Origin: a virus
Direction: 5' to 3' (one strand)
DNA length: 22,562 nucleotides
Virus record (IMG/VR): IMGVR_UViG_3300042484_000590
Coordinates: 1 to 22,562 of that record
Numbering within the stretch: the first letter of the stretch is position 1; the number at the start of each line of letters is the position of its first letter. The position numbers and the translations under genes were made by a program. The notes under the pieces are model-generated. The model worked only from the letters and a program-made list of their open reading frames with translations. It was not told where the DNA came from and did no database searches. Positions 8,745-13,277 of the stretch are shown here, piece after piece.

Positions 8745-10615
8745 TGGCAAACTATCAAGATGCTCCACTGGCTGATCAGCCACAGGCTGGTCAGCCACAA
8801 GCCTTCACCTCCGTCCTTGGCCCTGGTGTTCCTTACTCCGGTCCAGCCGAGGCACTTCGCTCAATTGGTCAGGGCTTGACCTTTGGCACTCTAGACGAGA
8901 TCGAGGCGGCTGTTCGCACTGGCTCAATCAGTGGTCCTGAGTATGAGCGCCAGCGCAATCTGTTGCGTGAGCAGCAAAAGCAATTCGGCCAAGACATGCC
9001 AATCACCAAGACTGGTTTGGAGATCGGTGGCAGTTTGATCGCTCCACTTGGTGCTGCCAAGCAGATTGGCCGACTTGCACCAAGCACCCAAGCAGCGGTC
9101 ATAGGTCAAACCGTGCCAGGTCAAGTTGCCCGTGGCACAGCCGTTGGCGCTGCAACTGGTGCGGCTTCTGGCTACGGCTTTGCCGAGAAAGACGCCGGGT
9201 CCGAGGCTGTTGTTGGCGGCATCTTTGGCGGTTTGCTTGGTGGCTCCGTGCCAATTGTTGTTGACAAGGCTGGAACACTCATCAAGAACGTGCTGAACTC
9301 TGCTGGCATTGGTGACCAAGAAACAGCAGCATCAAAGATGCTGGCAAGCTATCTCAAGAAAGACAATCTAACGCCAACAGAGGCACAGCAAGCACTAGAT
9401 GAGCTGCGCAAGATTGGCGTCCCCAACCCAGTCATTGCGGACTTGGGGAAAAGCCTCAACGATCTGGCTTACAGCGCCTATGTGGTGCAATCCAAGGCCA
9501 AGGGAGGCACAGAGTCTTTCTTAGTCAACCGCATGATTGACCAACCCAATGACATTGTGAAGGGCTTGGTTGAAAAAGCTGGCTTGGCTAAGAACGTCAA
9601 TGGCTTTGAATACCTTGAGGCTTTGACTGAAAATCAATCACGACTTGCCAGCCAAGCCTATCCAGAAGCATACCGATTGGCTGTTGATGCAACGCCATTT
9701 AGAAAGTATGTAGATCGCCCTGTATTCCAAAAAGCCTATGAGGAAGCGGTCAAACGAGCTGGTGTTTATGGCAATACTCTGCCTGATTTGAGTGCCATTA
9801 GAAACGCTCAATCAGTGCCCACCGACATCTTGCACCAGATCAAGATTGGTCTTGATCGCGTTGTTGATGCAGAAACTGATCCTCTTACAAAAAAAATGAC
9901 AGGCTATGGCGGTGACGTCTCTAAAGTAAAAACAGAGTTCAACGACCTTATCAAGTCACTCAATCCTGAATACAAGAAAGCAAACGCCGAGTTTGCTGAT
10001 GCAGAGCGCATCAAAAATGCTTTCAAGATGGGCGAGGACTATCAACGACTTGATCCAGCAGAAGCTGCATCAAAGATCAAGAAACTCAACTCAGACGAGA
10101 AAGAGGCTTTCAGGTTGGGCGTTATGGCTGACGTCAACAACCGCCTTGGAAACTTCAAGGGCGGCGATTTCAGCAAGCAAATATTCAAATCTGAAAATCA
10201 AAAGCTCTTGCTGCGTAATGCTTTCCCAGATCAAGCCTCTTACACTGAATTTTCTCAGTACGTCAAAGGCTTGGGGCAGCAAAGCGCAACCAAGCAACGT
10301 GTTCTTGGTGGCTCTCGCACAGATGAAAATCGTGCTGTTCGTGATGAATCGAACCTTCTTGGATCGCTTGCACAGGCAACTGCAACTGGTGACCCTTTGA
10401 GCATGTTGCGTGCTGGTGGTCAGGCATTGCTTTCAAGGGCAAAAGGCATCAGTGGCGAGAGTTCAGAGGCGTTGCAAAAACGTCTGTTTACTGTTGACCC
10501 AATAGAACAGACCACCATCTTGCGGGAATTAAACCGCAGAGCACAAAGACCTCAAACAGGTCTTTTAACTGGCGCTGCGGCTGTTGGGTCTGCTACTGGA
10601 ATGTTGGGCAATTAA
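8744..10615 (+). CDS. Glycine-zipper internal virion/ejection-like protein
   Basis: A 623-residue protein whose ATG shares one base with the upstream stop. Residues 93-170 are rich in small residues with Gly-zipper spacing (GTAVGAATGAASGYGF, VVGGIFGGLLGGSVPIVVD), suited to packing or pore formation in membranes. The rest is mostly helical and charged (for example KTEFNDLIKSLNPEYKKANA and ERIKNAFKMGEDYQRLDPAE), ending in a short Ala/Gly tail (TGLLTGAAAVGSATGMLGN). There is no lysozyme or transglycosylase motif that I can recognise. As the last and C-terminally helical member of the virion operon it is the best candidate for a large ejected protein that helps DNA cross the envelope. This is inference. 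It ends six bases before the stop of a convergent gene. Confidence 0.6.
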   Translation: MANYQDAPLADQPQAGQPQAFTSVLGPGVPYSGPAEALRSIGQGLTFGTLDEIEAAVRTGSISGPEYERQRNLLREQQKQFGQDMPITKTGLEIGGSLIAPLGAAKQIGRLAPSTQAAVIGQTVPGQVARGTAVGAATGAASGYGFAEKDAGSEAVVGGIFGGLLGGSVPIVVDKAGTLIKNVLNSAGIGDQETAASKMLASYLKKDNLTPTEAQQALDELRKIGVPNPVIADLGKSLNDLAYSAYVVQSKAKGGTESFLVNRMIDQPNDIVKGLVEKAGLAKNVNGFEYLEALTENQSRLASQAYPEAYRLAVDATPFRKYVDRPVFQKAYEEAVKRAGVYGNTLPDLSAIRNAQSVPTDILHQIKIGLDRVVDAETDPLTKKMTGYGGDVSKVKTEFNDLIKSLNPEYKKANAEFADAERIKNAFKMGEDYQRLDPAEAASKIKKLNSDEKEAFRLGVMADVNNRLGNFKGGDFSKQIFKSENQKLLLRNAFPDQASYTEFSQYVKGLGQQSATKQRVLGGSRTDENRAVRDESNLLGSLAQATATGDPLSMLRAGGQALLSRAKGISGESSEALQKRLFTVDPIEQTTILRELNRRAQRPQTGLLTGAAAVGSATGMLGN

Positions 10616-10621
10616 TTCGCC

Positions 10622-10828
10622 TCACAGCCGACCCTTGGGCAGCTCATGCTTATTCAAGGTCGGCTTGACGCTGGGATGCGCCCGGCTGTGGATACTGAAG
10701 GCTTTGTAGGCCACCAAGTTCTCCGCTGGGGTGAGGTGGGCGTAGGTCTGCGCGGGTCTTGGCTTAAACGCAGCATCCTTCATAAAGATGCTCGGGCGCG
10801 GGTCTTTCTTCCATTCAAACGGGTTCAT
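10622..10828 (-). CDS. Small hypothetical phage protein (68 aa)
   Basis: I do not recognise this protein. It starts with MNPFEWKKDPRPSIFMKDAA and is Lys/Pro/His-rich, with no membrane helix or metal motif. Its ATG lies 14 bases inside the end of the upstream 87-residue gene, in keeping with the tight packing of this operon. The start of the downstream convergent virion operon is not affected; the two genes stop six bases apart. It is the last gene of the leftward operon. The overlap and the sensible amino-acid composition favour a real gene over a chance frame. Confidence 0.55.
   Translation of the reverse strand: MNPFEWKKDPRPSIFMKDAAFKPRPAQTYAHLTPAENLVAYKAFSIHSRAHPSVKPTLNKHELPKGRL
10626..10665. 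repeat. Inverted repeat at the convergent junction
   Basis: AGCCGACC (10626-10633) pairs with GGTCGGCT (10658-10665), with TT/AA extending the stem across one bulged C. It lies at the end of the leftward operon and just after the rightward structural operon. No clear T-run follows on either strand, so terminator function is possible but unproven. Confidence 0.4.
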
Positions 10829-11078
10829 GTCTTCCTTTCAACATCTCTGCGCGGCAGTCGTTCCAGCCTTGCACATATTGGGGATGCTCACCCTCTCGCG
10901 TTCCAAACGCATCGGGGACTGCTGGCTGTGCTGTCACAGCATCAAACCGCTTCTGTCCTTGCTCACGCTCATCAGCACGGACAAGTTCGGCAAAGGCTTT
11001 GAGTCTCAATAACTGAGCCTCAGTCCAAAACGCATGCTCACTGTAAACCTCATGGGCCATGTCTATCGTGTCTCTCAT
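10815..11078 (-). CDS. Small hypothetical phage protein (87 aa)
   Basis: The ATG at 11078 forms an ATGA overlap with the stop of the upstream membrane peptide and has GGGGGTG just before it, so I prefer it to the in-frame GTG at 11120, which would place 42 extra bases inside the upstream gene. The product, beginning MRDTIDMAHEVYSEHAFW, is mainly helical; the segment LLRLKAFAELVRADEREQ resembles a helix often seen in short accessory phage proteins. A later part reads EHPQYVQGWNDCRAEMLKG, another pattern recurrent in small phage proteins. No function can be assigned. Confidence 0.65.
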   Translation of the reverse strand: MRDTIDMAHEVYSEHAFWTEAQLLRLKAFAELVRADEREQGQKRFDAVTAQPAVPDAFGTREGEHPQYVQGWNDCRAEMLKGRHEPV

Positions 11079-11185
11079 ATCACCCCCATCAAATAAGCAA
11101 TACCCGTCCACACACCCCACAGGATGGTGATGGACACCATAGCGGAGCCAATCACCCCGCCAATCAGGATTGTTTTTAGCTTCAT
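11075..11185 (-). CDS. 36-residue single-pass membrane peptide
   Basis: This gene is too short for usual length cut-offs but is well supported. AGGAGG lies eight bases before ATG 11185; the start overlaps the previous stop as ATGA, and its own stop overlaps the next start as ATGA. The peptide begins MKLKTILIGGVIGSAMVSIT and continues with ILWGVWTGIAYLMGVI, so almost the whole chain after the Lys-containing N-terminus is one hydrophobic segment. Positive charge at the N-terminus favours an N-in orientation. It could be a holin-like, spanin-like or host-membrane-modifying peptide, but no lysis neighbour is visible, so I leave the role open. Confidence 0.68.
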   Translation of the reverse strand: MKLKTILIGGVIGSAMVSITILWGVWTGIAYLMGVI

Positions 11186-11274
11186 TTAATGATCCTCCTG
11201 AACATCCCGCATCGGGCGCACTTGTACATTCCCGGCCCAGAGATGGGCTTCCAGTCGTGAGGGCAGTTGTTCAT
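11182..11274 (-). CDS. 30-residue Cys-containing micro-protein
   Basis: The gene is bounded on both sides by ATGA overlaps: its start overlaps the stop of the NrdR-like gene, and its stop overlaps the start of the membrane peptide. The product starts MNNCPHDWKPISGPGMYKCA and contains C4, H6, C19 and C22 (CARCG), an arrangement able to bind one zinc ion as a tiny ribbon or knuckle. It ends in the basic stretch FRRIIK. The internal AGGAGG serving the next gene lies in its last codons. It is unrecognised beyond the metal-site pattern; DNA or RNA binding would be a guess. Confidence 0.62.
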   Translation of the reverse strand: MNNCPHDWKPISGPGMYKCARCGMFRRIIK

Positions 11275-11411
11275 TTCTTCCCCGGCAAGATAAGTTCAAG
11301 TGTCGTAAACCTGTGCATGTTGGCGCACATGTAACGGCGGCGGCGGGTGCCGTCAGAGCGCATACGGCTGTCAATGACCTCGGTATAAGTTCCGCACACG
11401 GGGCACTTCAT
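11271..11411 (-). CDS. NrdR-like zinc-ribbon micro-protein (46 aa)
   Basis: The start ATG (11411) overlaps the upstream stop as ATGA and the stop overlaps the next start in the same way. The sequence opens MKCPVCGTYTEVIDSRMRSD, then has RRRR followed by YMCANMHRFTTLE. This copies the N-terminal zinc ribbon of the bacterial ribonucleotide reductase repressor NrdR (CPxC, DSR, RRRR, CxxC, RFTT), but the ATP-cone domain is absent and the last cysteine of the site is replaced, leaving C3, C6, C29 and probably H33 as ligands. It may be a small DNA-binding regulator or a mimic of NrdR. NrdR likeness is visible; regulation of ribonucleotide reductase is only a hypothesis. Confidence 0.72.
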   Translation of the reverse strand: MKCPVCGTYTEVIDSRMRSDGTRRRRYMCANMHRFTTLELILPGKK

Positions 11412-11566
11412 TTGTACCTCCGCAGCGGCTCGACCTTCTTCTCTGGCGGTGGCGGCAGCATCTTCTCAGACGGCGGGGTCCACCCCCACTTGCGCCAGGT
11501 CGCCTGCACGTCAGCCCCGCTGCTCCACTTGAATTCTTTGTTCGGTACGGACGGATAGACTGTCAT
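11408..11566 (-). CDS. Small hypothetical protein with W-rich motif (52 aa)
   Basis: The ATG at 11566 is preceded by AAGGAAC seven bases upstream, and the stop forms an ATGA overlap with the NrdR-like gene. Its first 56 bases overlap the end of the upstream 70-residue gene in another frame, an unusually long overlap for this operon. The product begins MTVYPSVPNKEFKWSSGADV, then reads TWRKWGWTPPSE followed by a proline run and basic C-terminus. The WRKxGWxPPSE pattern recurs in short accessory phage proteins, but I know no function for it. Confidence 0.65.
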   Translation of the reverse strand: MTVYPSVPNKEFKWSSGADVQATWRKWGWTPPSEKMLPPPPEKKVEPLRRYK

Positions 11567-11723
11567 TTTTTGTTCCTTCAATTACTAAGTGCCGGTAGGC
11601 ACGGATTGCTGCTTTCAAGTCTGCTTGCAGACTCTCAATCAGCTCGTCTTGCTCAGACAACCGCTTGGCGGCGTCTTGGGCAAACTTGGCCAGGTTGTGC
11701 GCTTCCCACGCCTCAAACCTCAT
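11511..11723 (-). CDS. Short coiled-coil protein (70 aa)
   Basis: It starts at ATG 11723 in an ATGA overlap with the upstream 100-residue gene. Residues 1-50 form a continuous amphipathic helix (NLAKFAQDAAKRLSEQDELI then ESLQADLKAAIRAYRHLV) that looks like a coiled coil. The last 20 residues lie over the start of the next gene in a different frame and are probably less constrained. No motif identifies a function; a small oligomeric adaptor or regulator would fit, without evidence. Confidence 0.6.
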   Translation of the reverse strand: MRFEAWEAHNLAKFAQDAAKRLSEQDELIESLQADLKAAIRAYRHLVIEGTKNDSLSVRTEQRIQVEQRG

Positions 11724-12022
11724 GCCAATTCCTCCCGCGCCATCTCATCGGCCTTTTTGCCCCAATACTCTCGGGTGACGCTATCCACCAGAATCCCCAC
11801 CTGGTCGAATTTGCGCTCGGCCAGCACCTTGCCCAGCACCATCTTGACGTTGTTGCTTGCCTCGCCCAGCGCCTCGGCGATGTTGAAGCCATCCATCGGG
11901 TCGCACGCCTCGCCATGTGTCAGCAGCTCGGCAGCTCGCGCCTCGATTGCAAACTCAAGGCGCTCGGCCCTGTCCTCGTCAGACTGGCGGCTGTTCATCA
12001 TTTGGGTGTTCATGCAGCTCAT
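11720..12022 (-). CDS. Hypothetical phage protein (100 aa)
   Basis: The frame is open further upstream, but the ATG at 12022 makes a 4-nt ATGA overlap with the 34-residue gene, so I take it as the start. The 100-residue product begins MSCMNTQMMNSRQSDEDRAE and is acidic and helical, with IEARAAELLTHGEACDPMDG, ALGEASNNVKMVLGKVLAE and a C-terminal DSVTREYWGKKADEMAREEL. It is soluble, with no membrane or metal site. It is not recognised. Position in a long run of coupled accessory genes suggests a host-takeover or anti-defence role, which is speculation from context only. Confidence 0.65.
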   Translation of the reverse strand: MSCMNTQMMNSRQSDEDRAERLEFAIEARAAELLTHGEACDPMDGFNIAEALGEASNNVKMVLGKVLAERKFDQVGILVDSVTREYWGKKADEMAREELA

Positions 12023-12123
12023 TTGCGGCATCCCTTCAAGCAGGCTGGTGAATGTTTGGACTGGCACACGCCAAGAATTTGGCAGCGGGTCAGTGGCTTT
12101 GGTTTGATCCAGATTGTCTTCAT
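12019..12123 (-). CDS. 34-residue Cys-rich micro-protein
   Basis: Both ends are ATGA overlaps, with the 47-residue membrane protein upstream and the 100-residue protein downstream. The peptide starts MKTIWIKPKPLTRCQILGVC and continues with QSKHSPACLKGCRK. It therefore has C14, C20, C28 and C32 plus H24, a spacing compatible with a single zinc or disulfide-stabilised knuckle, and seven Lys/Arg residues. The open frame extends upstream to an in-frame ATG at 12333, but that region runs through the terminator hairpin and two ribosome binding sites, so the short form is preferred. Function unknown. Confidence 0.6.
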   Translation of the reverse strand: MKTIWIKPKPLTRCQILGVCQSKHSPACLKGCRK

Positions 12124-12263
12124 GCCGACCACCCGTAGAACAGGCAGGCGGCCAAGCCAATGCCGATGACAAGGGCTGTGATCAAATCCAATGCAGCCTC
12201 TGCACGGGCGTGCAGCTTGGCGGCGCGGACTTGGTAGTGCTGGTTGTATTTGTGGTGCTTCAT
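12120..12263 (-). CDS. 47-residue small membrane protein
   Basis: ATG 12263 has TAGGAG six bases upstream, just after a terminator-like hairpin, and the stop forms an ATGA overlap with the next gene. The product begins with a His/Lys/Tyr-rich segment (MKHHKYNQHYQVRAAKLHAR) followed by AEAALDLITALVIGIGLAAC and LFYGWSA. One hydrophobic helix at about residues 25-44 is visible, with a basic N-terminus predicted to remain in the cytoplasm. It is the first gene of the micro-gene chain after the hairpin. A lysis, superinfection-exclusion or host-membrane role is possible, but nothing in the sequence decides among them. Confidence 0.65.
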   Translation of the reverse strand: MKHHKYNQHYQVRAAKLHARAEAALDLITALVIGIGLAACLFYGWSA

Positions 12264-12274
12264 GTTGTTCTCCT

Positions 12275-12298
12275 AAAAGACGGGGCCGTGGCCCCGGT
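12275..12298 (-). terminator. Probable rho-independent terminator or attenuator
   Basis: Reading leftward, a GC-only stem (CGGGGC/GCCCCG at 12281-12286 and 12291-12296, 4-nt loop) is followed at once by TCTTTT (12280-12275). It sits between the 62-residue gene and the 47-residue membrane gene, and its T-run abuts the ribosome binding site of the latter, so it may attenuate and not fully stop the operon. Confidence 0.6.
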
Positions 12299-12302
12299 TG
12301 GT

Positions 12303-12491
12303 TTAAGCAAAATGATGGCGAGGTGCAATCCAAATTTTTCCATCTCGTTGTGCGCGGATGTGAACATACTTATCTGTGATTTTTACGATCCATCCGTCGA
12401 TCAAAGCCTCGGTGCGTGCGGTGCGAACGCTACGACCGTTGTATGCCACTACTGAGACTTCACAATTAATTGAGGGCTTGCTGTAAAACAT
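12303..12491 (-). CDS. Small hypothetical protein (62 aa), beta-rich
   Basis: ATG 12491 is preceded by GGAG eight bases upstream. The product begins MFYSKPSINCEVSVVAYNGR and has alternating hydrophobic stretches (ALIDGWIVKITDKYVHIRAQ, then GKIWIAPRHHFA), suggesting a small beta-barrel such as an SH3- or OB-like fold; this is only a visual impression. It is separated from the upstream RHH gene by 92 bases and followed by a hairpin terminator, so it may form its own short transcription unit. Confidence 0.6.
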   Translation of the reverse strand: MFYSKPSINCEVSVVAYNGRSVRTARTEALIDGWIVKITDKYVHIRAQRDGKIWIAPRHHFA

Positions 12492-12560
12492 GTCGGTTAC
12501 TCCGGTTTGGTTTGTTGCGATGACTGAATCATAACACCACTTCCCACAATCTCACACAAT

Positions 12561-12583
12561 TATTTTATAGGGACAAACCCTAA
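12561..12583 (-). promoter_or_regulatory. AT-rich promoter-like element upstream of the 62-aa gene
   Basis: On the - strand TATAAAATA (12569-12561) resembles a -10 box, but no good -35 is found at 16-18 bp. Just upstream is a short hairpin, TAGGG-TTTGT-CCCTA, directly after the RHH stop codon. It could instead be a weak terminator followed by an AT-rich stretch. This is the only gap over 60 bases in this half of the operon. Confidence 0.3.
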
Positions 12584-12736
12584 TCACTTCTTTTCTTTTG
12601 CCAGCCCCAGCTTGATGTAATGCAGCACCTGTGCGGCCAGCGTTCTGGTGTGGCGCTCGGCCTGTCTACGCACCTCCAGCTCTACGTCAGCAGGCAGGCG
12701 AATGGTCATGTACTTGTCTTTGATTTGCTCGGTCAT
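12584..12736 (-). CDS. Ribbon-helix-helix (Arc-like) DNA-binding protein (50 aa)
   Basis: The ATG at 12736 overlaps the stop of the VRR-NUC gene as ATGA. The product reads MTEQIKDKYMTIRLPADVEL, then EVRRQAERHTRTLAAQVLHY and IKLGLAKEKK. The short strand YMTIRLP, followed by two helices with the conserved-looking turn RHTRTLAAQ, is the classic ribbon-helix-helix fold of Arc/MetJ-type repressors, and 50 residues is about the Arc length. Such proteins act as dimers on operator DNA, the strand entering the major groove. Its target is unknown; the operon it lies in is an obvious candidate for feedback control. Fold assignment is strong, function inferred. Confidence 0.78.
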   Translation of the reverse strand: MTEQIKDKYMTIRLPADVELEVRRQAERHTRTLAAQVLHYIKLGLAKEKK

Positions 12737-13089
12737 AACGTGTCTTTCTGTTGGTTGAAAAAGGCAGTGATCTGCTCCTTAGCATCTTCAGCACCCTTGC
12801 ACACTTTAGCACAATAGCCCACTTCCTCAAGATACTTGATCCAATCCTTCTGCTCTGCACTGAGCACGCCACCCTTGACGCGCTTCATCTCTACCCACAA
12901 GCGCCAGGCAGGGATAAACAGATCAGGCACGCCAGCAGATACGCCCTCGACCTTCAGCCTGGCAGCTGCTGCAATGCTTCTCTGGCCACCGTTTGGGATA
13001 GCAAAGATGCGCACACCTCTGTGGGTCTGGCGAAACCATTTCACGACCTCACGTTGCTCCTCATGCTCCGTTGGTATGCGATCAGTCAA
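12733..13089 (-). CDS. VRR-NUC domain nuclease (118 aa)
   Basis: The sequence carries the VRR-NUC pattern of the PD-(D/E)xK superfamily: an N-terminal HEEQREVVKWFRQTH with catalytic-type E10/E11, IPNGGQRS, GVSAGVPDLFIP with D56, VEMKR with E67 and K69, then LSAEQKDW. Proteins of this family are Mg-dependent nucleases; stand-alone phage versions are thought to cleave branched or structured DNA during recombination or packaging. I place the start at the TTG at 13089, which overlaps the stop of the upstream gene as TTGA and has GAGAGGTG five bases before it; an in-frame GTG at 13119 would add ten residues. The gene is followed by, and coupled to, an RHH regulator. Confidence 0.82.
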   Translation of the reverse strand: MTDRIPTEHEEQREVVKWFRQTHRGVRIFAIPNGGQRSIAAAARLKVEGVSAGVPDLFIPAWRLWVEMKRVKGGVLSAEQKDWIKYLEEVGYCAKVCKGAEDAKEQITAFFNQQKDTL

Positions 13090-13277
13090 AACATCACCTC
13101 TCGTTCCCACTTGGGGCACTCGCCAACAGCCTCAGCAAACTCTGCTGGCGGCTTCATGAAGAACTCAACGCATTGCCCATCGTTGCCGTAGTGCTCACAG
13201 GTGTGGCAGCACCTTGGTGGACCTGCACGGTCCCACTCGCGCCACTGGATTAAGAACTCGGGTTCACTGTGTCTCAT
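13086..13277 (-). CDS. Small Cys-rich hypothetical protein (63 aa)
   Basis: ATG 13277 overlaps the helicase stop as ATGA; a second in-frame ATG lies six bases earlier at 13283. The product begins MRHSEPEFLIQWREWDRAGP and then has CCHTCEHYG, followed by GQCVEF and a C-terminal GECPKWERE. The Cys pattern (CCxxC ... C ... C) is typical of a family of very short zinc-binding phage proteins. Its position between a helicase and a nuclease suggests an accessory role in DNA processing, but no function is known to me. Confidence 0.68.
   Translation of the reverse strand: MRHSEPEFLIQWREWDRAGPPRCCHTCEHYGNDGQCVEFFMKPPAEFAEAVGECPKWEREVMF

Noticed and set aside
10646-11002. A 118-codon rightward frame after the virion operon
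   Set aside because: It is antisense to the 87- and 68-aa genes, which have coupled starts and a consistent operon direction.
11186-11374. A 62-codon leftward frame over the NrdR-like and 30-aa genes
   Set aside because: The alternative frames give a recognisable zinc ribbon and exact ATGA junctions; this one is a shadow of them.
12687-12872. A 61-codon leftward frame within the VRR-NUC/RHH region
   Set aside because: It overlaps two genes with clear domain patterns in another frame and shows none itself.
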